Origin: Sebastes aleutianus
Lineage: Eukaryota; Chordata; Actinopteri; Perciformes; Sebastidae
Reading direction: 5' to 3'
DNA: 64,000 nt
NCBI GenBank assembly: GCA_916700875.1
Contig: CAKAKS010000039.1
Span: 7,713,544-7,777,543, forward strand
This document shows positions 36,090-47,552 of the stretch, in pieces (the stretch's first letter is position 1; each line of letters opens with the position of its first letter). The notes under the pieces were generated by a model that was not told the origin of the DNA, made no database searches, and saw only the letters and a list, made by a program, of their open reading frames with translations. Made by a program: the position numbers and the translations under genes.

Positions 36090-36600
36090 ACTACAGAAGA
36101 GGAAATGGGCCCGATCGGTAATTAAAAAGTGATTTTTCTTTTTTTAATTTCTTTTTTCAACAGGAATCTTCTGCCTCATTAAAATCTCACAGGGCAGGTA
36201 AGAGGGGGGTATTATCTGCTGAAAAGACAGCCAGGTATAGTGAAATGCTGGACAGAAATCCAAGCTTTCACAATAGAGGAAGCAAGTCCCTTTTCTCACA
36301 GTATCATTTATGCAATGAATGATATCTAGTAATTGGTGCGAACATCTTGGTTCACATTGTTATTTTTTCGCAGGAAGCGAGAGCAGCGGAGCTCCCCGTT
36401 GAATTTTTTTTTTCTCCCCGAGCTTTCTGCAGGCAGGATGTAAAGAAATCTTGTGAAGAGGTTAAGCCATTGTTAATTCCACAATGCTTAATCGTTCTCC
36501 TAAAATAACAGGGAAGCAGCCATCCTGGAACAGTCGCCAATGGAAAGATTAACTGGATTAGCGGCAGATGATGCGGTCGAGCGGTGCTTGCTGTGGGTCT
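36090..36600. promoter_or_regulatory. Candidate conserved non-coding region around a possible exon
   Basis: A repeat-free block with CATTGTTAATTCCACAATGC, 'GCTTAATCGTTCTCC' and 'AAGATTAACTGGATTAGCGG', rich in homeodomain-type cores, plus two acceptor-like sites (36,163 and 36,373). The texture is that of developmental enhancer DNA. Inference only. Confidence 0.3.
36164..36197 (+). other. Possible 34-nt micro-exon
   Basis: A ~30-nt T-rich tract ends in CAACAG at 36,163, and GTAAGAG begins at 36,198, so a short segment lies between a strong acceptor and a strong donor. Two of the three frames are open (ESSASLKSHRA and IFCLIKISQGR). 34 nt is not a multiple of three, so inclusion would shift phase. 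No protein match is recognised. It may be a coding or lncRNA exon, or chance. Confidence 0.25.
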
Positions 36601-37129
36601 GAATCATGTCAGTGTGAAAACTCAGTTTTTGTTAAAAAATGCAAATCTCTCCGCCTATTAGAACACGGATGTAAACAATGTCAGTCCAAGCATGACAAGG
36701 ACGTCCATAAAATGAACCAACATGTGATTATTTTTGGACCGATTTGATGCACAGATACTTTTTACTTTTGCATACCACGCCTGAGGAAGGATTCAGCTTT
36801 TTCTTTCAGCTCAGTTCCCAACCTTGATGGAGGAGAGGGAGTCAAAAATAATAGATTCTGTGGGGATATGGCTGGAATTTTTTTTAAGAACACGGTGAAT
36901 CTTTGGTTAGGAAAGCCACTGTGGGCTTGTTACGGTGGCTCCGTATGAATAACTGGAGGTCCTGCAGCCTTAATAACCTCACTAACTCAGTACCCTCTCT
37001 TCCCGTCTGTCAGTCCGGTCATCTCCATACAGCGGGACACAAAGCCACCGTACCCCAGGGTGTCCATGAATAGGGATGTTTATAACAGCGTGGGACAATT
37101 TGTCACTCCTTAGCGCAACCTGTGTCCTG

Positions 37130-37640
37130 CAGGAAGCCAAATAATGATTTTAACTGCCCGTCTAAAAGATTGATCTCCCTAATCCTCCCCACCTTTCTCC
37201 CTACTGAAAGGTGCAGACTAATTTACGACAGGGCCGACGATGGGCATGCTACGCCTGTGAATGAATGATCTGGCCTCCAGCAAAAAGAGGTAATTTCCTC
37301 TTAATGTAGTGCCGTAAACATTTATCATCACGCTGGGCTGACGGCGCATCGACACATCGAGGCCGCTGCCAAGCGCTCGCTTTAATCTGTGGAGATTTTT
37401 ACCCCTGATTAGCGATGCGGCCAACAATCACCACCCACCATGCTTGGTTAATTTTACCGCCACCTGCAGCAGTAACTGTTAGTTTGGGAGGCGCTATAAA
37501 TAAAAATAAATCCGTAGGCAGCGCAAGGGGACAGCTTCAGATAAGCATCCGATGCTGCCACCGGCGTACAGAGGAAATATTAAAGATTGCTGTTCGATAC
37601 AATGACAGGAGGACAGAAGAGCAGAAACCAAAAGAATTGA
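37130..37640. promoter_or_regulatory. Candidate conserved non-coding region
   Basis: About 500 bp of repeat-free, balanced sequence with 'GCAGACTAATTTACGACAGG', 'TTTATCATCACGCTGGGC' and 'CCTGATTAGCGATGCGGCC'. These are homeodomain/GATA-like cores with CpGs retained. Frames overlapping it on both strands (37,218-37,651) show no domain. Inference; conservation untested. Confidence 0.3.
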
Positions 37641-38090
37641 ATGAGGCTTGAAGCGAGGCTCTCAAATCACATCATGTAATTATGTTGACAACCCAGCTTG
37701 TGCTGACACTTTGGGATGTGTAATATTCCAGTGATTTGGGAAGGCTAGGACTGTTCATTAAGCTCAGGGATAAATAATGTAGATTCACATTAACTTGCTC
37801 ACACTGAGAGAGAGAGAGAGAGAGAGAGGCATTTGCACATGAATATATAATGAAGCAAAGAAAACGCTTTCAACGACTGTGTACAGGCAGAGTGAGTAAG
37901 ACAGAGACAAAGCAAAGGAAAGAGAAAAGGAGTGGATGTTGGTTATTTATGTGCTAAGCAGCTGAAAAGGACCTGCTGGAGCCGTACACAATGGAGCTGA
38001 TCACACAATAACATACTCATATAGGCTACTAATAAATCATATCTGTATATGTCTTCATTATATGGTAAAGCTAGAGCTGCATTAATTCAT
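37641..38090. other. Spacer with GA microsatellite
   Basis: A GA run at 37,806-37,829. No repeat family or coding frame was recognised. Confidence 0.5.
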
Positions 38091-38094
38091 TTTT

Positions 38095-38525
38095 GGCAAC
38101 GGAAACCAATGCACGGAGGCACCCTTTAGAAACAGTATGTGATGAACCAGGCTTTCAACTAACTGCAACGTAAACCCACCCGCAGTGTTATTCGCAAGTG
38201 ATGTAGTATTAATCGCGTAAGAGTCTGCTAAGGGCGGGTGGGAAGGTTGGTGGATGGGTCAAACAAACACAAGACTTTCAACCAGGTGATCGCTGTTTGT
38301 GTCCCGTATGAAACTTAATGTAACGTTGACTTATTTTGTCACGTCAGTCTTTACTCACGTGACTCATTGGTATCGTCAGTCCTGTGAGTCACTAGTCAAT
38401 GAAGCTAACGTCAACCACAACCGTTTCCAAACCCTAGCTAAGTGGTTAAAACCTAACTTCCTGTGAAAACGGAAGTTTATTTTGAAAGGACACTATGCAT
38501 GTAACAAGCGTATATTGACAAGCCG
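38095..38525 (+). repeat. Dispersed 'CCTAACTAAG' family, copy
   Basis: It shares GTCAAACAAACACAAGACTTTC-type sequence, 'CGCTGTTTGTGTCCCGTATG' and 'ACGGAAGTTTATTTTG' with copies at 44,640-45,000 (reverse), 49,375-50,180 and 57,226-58,135, and partly with 11,940-12,080. It is strongly diverged, no TIR is evident, and the class is unknown. Confidence 0.55.
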
Positions 38526-39785
38526 TCCCCGAATCGTCCAAAAGTAACGCAAGAGGGGTACACCGTGCGTGGGTCTCTGATGCCAGGGAACACTGACCAA
38601 ACGGCGGTATTTGATTTTCTGTTGATGAAGCAAGGATACATTTTTAATGACCAGGCTAGAGATGGATATAGAGGAACAAAACTGACTTTGACATATGAAA
38701 ATGTCACACATTTTTACTTTGGAAATAGTAATTATGCACCAGTCCATATATTGTATCTGCAACAGCGCCAATACTGACCTTATTAAAGGCTCTAGTATTG
38801 ACCAGACATGGCTGATCATAATGAAATGCTGTTTACGAGTCACTGTCATTTTGATAATCCAATATACATTTTTAAAAAATCTAAAAAGAATGGTTTATGA
38901 ATGTCTCCACTTATAGCTCAGAGGTGCTGTGTTACAGCTTTATGTTACGTTATATGTAGAAGAGTGATCCCATCAGTTCCACACAGTAACATATACTGAA
39001 TTTAAACTGAAAAAGAGCTTCAGTTTCAGAATCAGTATTGTGAGAAAAGAAGTGATTGATGTATGAATAAGGCTTAGAATAAATAAATTGAAAAATGTAA
39101 CTCTAATGTAAGCGATTGTATTTGGCATCTCTTAAAATCTTCTGCAGGATTTCCTCCTCCCACTTTAAGGCCAAACGTACATCAAATCACAGAGAGAGAG
39201 CCAAGAGGAGGCCTGCATCCCTTGTGGTTGTTGACAAGTCTAAAGCATATTAAATCCAGTGTCACCAGACGATCGATACCTACTGAAAGTGTTGACGCTT
39301 GTCCACTGGGGTGACACTGTGCGGGCGTGCATTTGCATCAAACTGTGGCGGACCATCAGTGCCAGTGTTAAAGTTCACTGCCTGAGAGAGGGGTGGATCA
39401 ATCTTCGTTCTGTCAATCACAATAAGTCTCAAATGAGCAATTTCAAACCAAGTGCATTGGCTGACCCGGCGGGGATGTGGAGGTATCATTATCGTCTAAG
39501 CTTTCATTATCTTTCAGCGGGGATACCTGCAGCAGACATCTGCAATTAACTTGTCTTTGTCGTAAAATCAAAACAAGTTTTGCTGGAAGAGACTATTTGG
39601 GTGTTTAACAGTGTCTGTAAATCCAGTCCTGGACCAGAACATCGTTACGGATTGCCAAAACTATCATAATTGTAATTTGGCACTAAATCTTCAGGATCCT
39701 GAAGAAAAACAGCACAAAAGGGGGAACAAGTCACAAAGTAAAACATTTTTATGTGTGACGGCCCTCCTGCTTTAGTAGGGCCTGC
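38526..39785. other. Non-coding; balanced block at 39.15-39.56 kb
   Basis: The first part is AT-rich. 39,150-39,560 is repeat-free and compositionally balanced, with a 96-aa frame (39,259-39,549) overlapped by an antisense frame. I recognise no domain in either. It could be regulatory DNA or an unrecognised exon. Confidence 0.35.
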
Positions 39786-40110
39786 TGGGTATGTGTGTGT
39801 GTGTGTGTGTGTGTGTCTGTGTTCTTGTACAGCTATCTTTGTGAGGACTTATTTGAGTTTTAGACCTTCAGAGTGAGGACATTTTTGGAATGTGAGGACA
39901 TTTTGGCTAGTCGTCACCTTCGGACAGACCTTCAAAGGCCTGTTTGAGGGTTCAAACTTAGTTTTAAGGTCCAAGTTAGAATTAGGTTTAGGTTAGGGTA
40001 AGGATTGGGGTCAGGCATTTAGTTGTGATGGTTATGGTTAAGGTAAGCATTATGTCAATGATTGTCCTCACAAAGATAGAAGTGCACGGTTGTGTGTGTG
40101 TGTCTTTCCC
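39786..40110 (+). repeat. 'GTGAGGACA' repeat flanked by GT microsatellites
   Basis: A GT run (39,792-39,816) leads into GTTCTTGTACAGCTATCTTT and GTGAGGACTTAT. The right side has GTCCTCACAAAGATAGAAGT and then another GT run, so the ends form an imperfect inverted repeat. The middle contains a telomere-like TTAGGTTTAGGTTAGGGTAA (39,983-40,002). This is a widespread fish repeat, from memory. A decayed relative is at about 48,944-49,080. Confidence 0.65.
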
Positions 40111-40459
40111 CTTGTTTGTCTGCAACGTGATCTCATAGAAATACGTGAAATGATCATGACCTTTTAACAGCGCATTACGTGGTGTTGGCACGTATTGTGT
40201 TAAATTACATGCCGCCAACATGGAAACAATTTAACGTTAGGTTTACACAACAAAACTTCTTTGTTAGGTTTAAGATCATGGTTTGGGTTAAAAGAACTAC
40301 GTTTGTTATGTAACTTCTTATGTAGCAATTAAAAATAACAATGTTAACAGTCCCTGGTTTAGACCATCTGTCCACCGCCGACCTCCTCTCCATGCAGAGT
40401 TCAAAAATGATTTCTGTTGAACCTGGGAATTTGTGTCTACCACAACAAAGGGTCCTAAT
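40111..40459. repeat. Decayed dispersed repeat
   Basis: 40,140-40,340 contains CAGCGCATTACGTGGTGTTG, 'AATTTAACGTTAGGTTTAC' and 'CTTTGTTAGGTTTAAGATC', typical of the 'GGTTTAGGCAACAAAA' family of dispersed fish repeats, also seen at 44,740. The boundaries are unclear. Confidence 0.4.
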
Positions 40460-41086
40460 TGACAGCTGTCAGTGTGTCAGTGTGCTGACTTGACTATGAC
40501 GTTCCCCAAACTGCATGTGATTATCATAAAGTGGGCATTTATATAAAGGGGAGACTCGTGGGTACCCATAGAACCCATTTTCAATCACATATCTTGAGGT
40601 CAGATGTCAAGGGACCTCTTTGAAAATGGCCATGCCAGTTTTTCCTCGACAAATGTTAATGTAAGTTATTATTTTTATTTTTTTGGGGTGATTTTTAAGT
40701 ATTTATTGATAGGACAGTGGATAGAGTGTTGGAAAGGGGGAGAGAGAGAAATGACATGCGGAAAGGACCACAGGCCGGATTCGAACCCGGGTCCACCACT
40801 GCTAGGACTGAGCCTTGGCGATACATGGGCGCTCGCTCTACCGACTGAGCTAACCAGCCACCCCTGTTAATGTAAGTTTGGAGCGTTATTTAGCTTAGCT
40901 CCTTTGTGACAAGCCAGTTATTACATTGTACCAATGGATTACTTAGGTTTTGTAATTTTAAATGATGCCAGTATCTTCACTCTAGCTTTAAAACTAAGCC
41001 CGCTACAACCTCAAAATCACAAGATGCGTTAAATAAATAAGTGCCATTAAAACAAATTTGCGTTAACATTAACTTTGACAGCCCTA
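40460..41086 (-). mobile_element. hAT-like element, family 'AGGGCTGTCAA', reverse, split by a SINE
   Basis: The reverse complement starts TAGGGCTGTCAAAGTTAATG (from 41,086) and runs through the family core to the TCAGCACACTGACACACTGA block at about 40,475, where it is truncated. A tRNA-derived SINE with 13-bp target duplications interrupts it at 40,668-40,865. Confidence 0.7.
40668..40865 (-). mobile_element. tRNA-derived SINE with 13-bp target duplication
   Basis: On the minus strand the RNA polymerase III A box (TAGCTCAGTCGGTAGAGC, 40,835-40,852) is followed by the B box GGTTCGAATCC (40,777-40,787), then a CT-rich body and an AT-rich tail at the left. The direct repeat GTTAATGTAAGTT flanks it exactly (40,655-40,667 and 40,866-40,878), the signature of LINE-mediated retrotransposition. 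The tRNA-like head lacks a proper acceptor stem, so this is a SINE and not a tRNA gene. The intact duplication and boxes suggest it is younger than the hAT-like host. Confidence 0.85.
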
Positions 41087-42539
41087 GAAAACTCTAATGT
41101 AATGCATTTCCCACCTGACTGATTGGACCCAAATCTGAGTAAAATCCTGATCAACATTTAATATCATTCGCACTACTGACATTTTTTTCTAAATGTGAAA
41201 CCTTTCTATTCTGGCTTGTCCTGCACTACCTGCTACTAGCTGATATTTGGTCCCCTCATTACAGTATATCCTAATGTGATTTGAGATTGTATGCTGGATC
41301 TTTCATCAGTCTATTGGCAGAGCTCAGCCACTACCAAACGTCCTGAGTGGAGCCCCTGAGGTCTGATAAGAACTAGTCATTACCCCTCCACAGCCACTAT
41401 GTAAAACTATAGAATCTGCAATTTGCAAAAGTTTTGTCCTGTTCAACTTCCGCAGCAAATTGGGCGAGAGAAAGTAAGACATAACGTGAAACCCATTAAA
41501 TATTTATTACTTGACTTGGGAAGTGCTCAGGATATGAAGTACAGTTCCTGAAAGCTCAGAGATTAGATTGATGGTGACAGGGATGAGGGTGAGGTTATAG
41601 TGATAATGATGCCGAAGATAACGATAATGGGATAATAATTAAAATGGTAATGATAATGATCGGGGGGATGGTGACCTTCATACACATCTGTTTAATTCGA
41701 TACGTAACCTTTTCTATAGAATACCACAAGATTTACCTGTGGACAGTTTAAATATATTACAAAAGGAAAATCCAAACATGCTATTACTGTACACATAATA
41801 AAAACAAAAAAGCATGCTCTTTGGAGTCTTATGCTATAAGGGTCTGCATGAAGAATATTCCATGGTGAGACAATAAAACTACATATGCCAATAACCCTGA
41901 TTGCTTTGAGGTCATCCCTGCGTCCATTAGAGGGGGAGACAGACAGTCTCAGAGGGACTGTTGCTCTGTCATTAGCTTAGCTGTGGTTTAAGGTTTAACA
42001 TGGGTTTAAGCCTCTGCTGTCTCGGTCAAAGTCACATGATCACTTAAACCCTATGCCGTGGTCTCAAAAGCTGCAGTTTAAACTGTACCTGTGGTTTAGT
42101 CTGATCCATGTTGCTGTGTCCTGTAGAAATTACCTAAAGTATAAACCTGCTGCAGATGCGGTTTAACTGAGGTCATAACGTTTAGTATCAGGACACATTT
42201 ATGCAGCTCAGATCGTTTTATTAGTCTGTTGTTCTTTTGAAGGCAAAACTATTACAATTGGCAAACACATATAATTGTCTAATCACAATTAAAGGTGTTA
42301 CGTCTTCCTCAAGTCATGTTTAATGCTAGAAACAGGGTTACTGATTATCTGACAAGCATAACAGTCGTTAATGCACCACCAAAAGTCCGGGGGGACATGT
42401 GGTCAGTTTGCCTGTGATGTAAAAGATCACAGAAGCAATATATGAATCGTCAGTCCAATATCCACCACAGTTTTAGTGTAAGATAAAACTGTATATATGT
42501 CAGATTATTGATATTGATACAGAAATGTATATTACATAT
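41087..42539. other. Spacer, nothing recognised
   Basis: It includes a GATAATGAT-rich stretch (41,600-41,660) and a GTTTAA-rich stretch (41,980-42,180). No gene or classified repeat was recognised. Confidence 0.45.
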
Positions 42540-43003
42540 AAACTGTATAAGAAGAGGACATAGTCACCGTGACGTCACCCATTGGTTTGAGGACTACGGT
42601 TTTGAAGCCTCAAGTTCGGCATTTTGGCCGTCATCATCTTGGTTTTCTGCAACCAGAAGTTAAGCACAACCGAACTAAATTATATAAGACATTTTTATGC
42701 AACCAAAATGTTACAATTAACGTTTTCATTAATAGAAAACACACTGTGAAAGGGTTAAAGTTCTAAGACGAAAACAAACTCCCAGACCGGACAACGCCGT
42801 GGTAGCGACCTGTCAATCACAAGGTAGCCACGCCCTAAAGCCTCCCCTGCTTTATGGTCTATTTGACTCTAAATGGGACCATAATTTACTAAATGAACAT
42901 CATGCTGTGTTGAAGAAGACTTGAAACTAGAGATTGAGACCATAAACTCATGTTTACAATGTTTGCTGAGGTAATAAATCAAGAAAGAAGTAGGCTCTTT
43001 TCA
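42540..43003 (-). repeat. Dispersed repeat, reverse copy of an inverted pair
   Basis: Its reverse complement aligns with 46,985-47,552. Shared features are TTTATTACCTCAGTAAACAT, AGTTTCAAGTCTTCTTCAA, CATAAAGCAGGGGATGCTTT, CCACGGCGTTGTCCGGTCTG and AACCAATGGGTGACGTCA. This copy retains an internal part around 42,800-42,830 ('GACCTGTCAATCACAAGG') that the other lacks. The class is unknown. Confidence 0.7.
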
Positions 43004-44639
43004 AGCAAAACAGGGACCCACTCCATAGAGCAATTAAAGTTGAAAAATGTTCAACTTTAATGTTAATGTCTTTAATGTTTTAGCTCCACATGTTACCTTT
43101 AAATTGTGTATTTAAATTGCATTTGCAGAGTCAAAGCCGTAGAGGATGTGTAAAAATGCAAATGCCCCCATCATGCATTGTGTTCACTGTAGTCCACAAA
43201 GCTTTAGATCAAACAGGGTCTGATCATGTTTTCTTCACTTCACTGCCTGTCCTCTATTCCAGTTGGTTAGCCATGATGACAATGCACCGTCGGCAACAAA
43301 CCGTTGTAAATTAAATGAAGTAATTAACGTAATTGCCAGAAATCTATGTTGCTATTAAGTTGCCACTCCATAAGAGTAATCATTTGCATCTTATCCACTT
43401 AATTGATTGGCGCTCTACATCACAAACACAGAGTCCCTCTCATCTTATCTCCCCATTGAACAGTTTCTCTCTCATCACTTTAAACAACACACCATCACAA
43501 CACTGTTTCATTTAAGACAGATGCCTTTGTCATACAGCAAGCTTTCTGTTTTGTGTATTCATATCCCTGAGGTACTTTTAACAATGTAGCGTGATAAAAA
43601 CTGACTTCACAATTCAGCCTACTCAAAGCTGCAGATAACTATGTTATTCAAATGTCATTTTATTCTGCAGGATCTCAAAGAAACCTTAAGAAATTGAAGC
43701 TTTTTCTCTTCTTTGTGTCCTGTATGAAGGACTCACTGCGACTTATCTTATCTGGATCTCTCGATGGGTTCTGGTCCAGTCACGCTGCTTTCATCTATGA
43801 TGAAAAAGACTATATTTGAAAGTTGAAAAGCACTCTGCATGCTGTTGTTGCTGAGAAAATGTCAGCATCAGTATTTTCTTTTTACTATTAATGGTCCACA
43901 TAATAAGTTGCTCATGGAACCAGCTGTGAGTCGGTCTCTTTGTGACAACAATACATGTCTGCTGACAGCTGGATGAGATTTTGGTTGTGGATCTACAGCT
44001 GACAAACCACTTTTATCAATGTTAAACTACCAGCTCATCATCTTCATGTCTTCAGCGGCATTAGATTGCAGTAAAAATACATTTTGAAGGAATACGCCAC
44101 TGAAAATCAATCATGCAAGTGTCAAAATGTGTAGAAATGAATCAAACCACTCAGTATAATCCATTTCTTTCCTATTAATTCATTAATAGGGCACATCTGT
44201 GTCATGCTGTTGCCTCCTCATAGCACTGAAGCTCCGCCAGAAGTAACTGTTTAACAATTTACTGTTGACGTGAGAACTGTTAGGAACTTACTTCTTTTGC
44301 TCCCCAAATAGTTCCAGGAATTAAAAGCCCCTTTTGCACGCCTGTTTGTGTTTCTACAGAACTACAGCTGAAGAACTGTGAAGATTAGGCAAATTCGTGC
44401 AATGATGGATTTAAAAAACTACCTCAACATTTGACACAATTTTCCCTCGCATGGATGCAAAGTTATTGTGTTGTTCTTTGTATTTATTGTTATCTGAATA
44501 GCTGTAATGAATGGGTGCACTTTTTTTTGGGATCAGGACTATAATTAGACTAAGGGTTAAAATACAACTATGGTTCTTGAACAACTCAGTCGCCAGAATT
44601 TTTTTTTGGCATTGTACGTTTTTGCAAACCACGGGATAC
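43004..44639. other. Spacer, nothing firmly recognised
   Basis: AT-rich. 44,275-44,370 ('CAAATAGTTCCAGGAATTAA') faintly resembles 45,125-45,165 and could be the edges of an old element, but I cannot support a call. Overlapping short frames are unsupported. Confidence 0.4.
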
Positions 44640-45000
44640 GTTCAATGTTGACGTTTCTGAACCAAAAATATGTTTCATATCAGCCGCGTATCACTTTTGT
44701 CGAAATGCACAATGCCACGTGGTTAAAAATGATTAATTAGGTTTAGGCAACAAAACGACTTGGTTAAAGTTAGAAAAGAGGTCATGTTTGTGTTAAAATA
44801 ATAACATAACAACCTTAACGAAACTAGCGTAAATAAATAACCGCCCTTAGCAGACTTTCTTACGCAATGTTACGTAACAAGCGCAAAGTCAACGTTTACT
44901 TTTGGTTTCATATGGGACACGAACGGCGGTCTCCTGGGTGAATGTCCTGTCTTTGTTTGACCTGTCCACCACCTCTCCCACCCAACCTTAATAGACTTTC
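44640..45000 (-). repeat. Dispersed 'CCTAACTAAG' family, reverse copy
   Basis: The reverse complement carries ATTCACCCAGGAGACCGCCG, TTCGTGTCCCATATGAAACC and AAGTAAACGTTGACTTTGCG, matching the copies at 38.1 and 57.3 kb. It also includes TTAGGTTTAGGCAACAAAAC on the plus strand. Strongly diverged. Confidence 0.5.
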
Positions 45001-46984
45001 TCGATTGTTATACTCGTTATTATACCACGTCACTTTCAATAATGGTCGCTCGATATACTACGTCACTTGCTCTGTTTGCAGAAATGTACAATGCCAACAT
45101 TGTTTTCTGGTGACTGGGCTGTCTTGAATTCCTGAAATAGTTCCTGGGCCGCTGAAGTTCCCTGTACATTTTCTCAAACTTTCTGAAACTGACAATCTGA
45201 CAAGCACTCCCACTCCAAGTAGTGATTGGCCAGCTGTGTGGAGGTGAGAAAGTAAGCAAGGTTTTTCACCTCTCTCTCTGTAGCCCTCTTTTTTCATTCA
45301 TTTCACAACTATTTCTGGCACCTGTCATGTACACAACAAAGTGCAGCATTATGAATGCCTTGTCTATGACAGCAGGCCTTCTCCCCTCCTTTAAATGTGG
45401 CCTCTTGGAACAGCTATAAAGCCTTTAGAAGTGGTCAGTTGACGTACAAACTACTTCTTTTTCCAGCATACTCCCTCCTTAACGCTGAAGATATAGCTCA
45501 AGGGCAGTAAAGTGCATTAGGCTGCTTAAGTGGTTTGAGAAGTTATGAGCGTTTAGATATATTTTGACATGTTTCTCGGAGATGACTCTGGCTCTCTGGA
45601 AATTCTCAGAAGACACCCAAAAGAGTGTTCCTTTGAGCCAAAACCTGCCGTGACCTGCAAGTCTTTTAAGGTTTCTCGCCTGAACTGCAGTCCGACCAAC
45701 TTCTTAATTCGTTTTGACAACACCTTGCTGTGTATCAGACCACAATACTTCAACAGATGCCTCTGGGCCTTTTTTTGTGCTCTTCATGCTGCTCTCTATC
45801 TGAGGGGGAAAAAAGAAAACCTTGTGAACTACATGACCGAGCCCCAAGGTTGATGAATCCCATCTCTATAGATTTCTAAATCAATGCGTTTCTGTCAGGT
45901 TGTACAGTTTGGGCGTTTCTCTGCTCTGCAAGCGTGAAAGCACCCCAGTGCTTAGGCAACGCGGCTCCCTAACGCCGTCCAATCACAGTCCAGCCGAGAG
46001 GAACCAGAGCAAAGTGGATGTCAGCATGCCTCCGCGATGATGGATGGGCCTCACTAGAGAGATGATGGATGACCAGGGTGGCCATGTTTGTTTCATATCA
46101 CGCAGAATGAGTTACTATGGCAATGCTGCTGCTCCAGTGACCTCTGGTTGACCTGTGTCAAAAAGAGAAGTCAGCCATGACTTTGGCTGGCTGCTGGGTG
46201 ACAGATACAGCCAGGCTGTCCAGAAATACGCTCATGTTTGACCGAGGGAAGATTTTTGTGAAAGTATTAAAAATGTAATTTTGCCCCTTTTCTTGGGCTT
46301 CTAATGCAGCGCCCACTTGTAATTGATTGTGGAGCAATGTTTGTTTTCTTCTCCTCAGCACAAAATTCCAATAAGTTGTGCTAATTAAACACAGAGGAAA
46401 CAATTAAAAAGTCCCACTATCTGCAGCGGGCAGACTGCATGGCTCACTAAGACGTGTGATAAATACGAAGGGAGAGACTTTTATTTCGGTTTCAAAGTCT
46501 TCTTGAGGGCCCCGTCACAATACAATTGCATTTCTAAAACAATCTTGACAAATTATCATTGAATACATTTAACAATGCAACATTGTATCTAAGGACTTTT
46601 AATTTTTTCTACATGTAATTAGAGGGTGTGAATAAAAAGTATTTTTAAATGTCCTAACCGCATTAATTTCCCTTTCATTTTACACTGAAAAGCTCATTTG
46701 CTTACATCTCCATCTAAGGAGCTCATTAAGAGAGTGAAACACAAAACACCTCAGCTAAACCTCAGCCAGCTCTTAAAGTCAGCCTGCAGACGCTGTGATT
46801 TTCATTCCAACTAAGTGTTTTCTGTCTTTGCAGTGGAAATGGTCTGTTTACACCCTTTTGTCCAGTAACTATGATTTATTATAATTGTGTATTGTCCCTT
46901 CAGGCCAGTAACAGAGGACTTAATAGGTTTTTATCAGTTGGCAACCTCTGGTTCTGAAAAGTGAAGCCAATGCTGAAGTGCCTT
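45001..46984. other. Non-coding, mostly single-copy-looking
   Basis: 45,890-46,140 and 46,640-46,830 are repeat-free and balanced and could be regulatory. A pair of antiparallel frames at 45,553-45,853 have no recognisable domain. Confidence 0.4.
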
Positions 46985-47552
46985 AAACCTGCATTCTTTC
47001 TAACAGCCAGCAGGGGGCGACTCCTCTGGTTGCAAAAATAAGTCTGATTGTATAGAAGTCTATGAGAAAATGAGCCTACTTCTCACTTGATTTATTACCT
47101 CAGTAAACATTGTAAACATGAGATTATGGTCTCAATCGCTAGTTTCAAGTCTTCTTCAATACAGCATGGTGTTCATTTAGTAAATTATGGTCCCATTCAG
47201 AGTCAAATAGACCATAAAGCAGGGGATGCTTTAGGGCGTGGCTACCACGGCGTTGTCCGGTCTGGGATTTGTCCGGTCTGGGATTTGTCCGTCTTTTCGT
47301 CTTAGAACTTTAATCCTTTCACAGTGTGTTTGTGACATTTTAGTCGCCTAAAAATGTCATATTCAGTGTTCGGTTATACTTAACTACACCCTCTTGTGTC
47401 ACTTCTGGTGCCAAAAAAACAAGATGGTGACGGGCAAAAACCAAGATGGCAATGGACAAAATGCCAAACTTGAGGCTTCAAAACCGTAGTCCACTAACCA
47501 ATGGGTGACGTCATGGTTACTACGTTCACGTTCTTATATAAAGTCTATGGTT
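46985..47552 (+). repeat. Dispersed repeat, forward copy of an inverted pair
   Basis: It starts near GCATTCTTTCTAACAGCCAG and CAGGGGGCGACTCCTCTGG and ends TATATAAAGTCTATGG. It is inverted relative to 42,540-43,003. A short tandem duplication of GGTCTGGGATTTGTCC lies at 47,259-47,291. The frame at 47,087-47,305 is a shadow of this repeat. Confidence 0.7.

Noticed and set aside
39259..39549. 96-aa frame in balanced-composition DNA
   Set aside because: It is overlapped by an antisense frame of 69 aa, has no recognisable domain and no clear splice context. Kept only as possible regulatory DNA.
39983..40002. Interstitial telomere sequence
   Set aside because: The TTAGG-type words are irregular and belong to the GTGAGGACA repeat family, not a true TTAGGG array.
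40777..40860. tRNA gene suggested by A and B boxes
   Set aside because: The tRNA-like head lacks a convincing acceptor stem and continues into a CT-rich SINE body with an AT tail and 13-bp target duplications.
44275..45165. Possible element bounded by 'TAGTTCC' words
   Set aside because: The two ends are not convincingly inverted or direct repeats, and no target duplication could be found.
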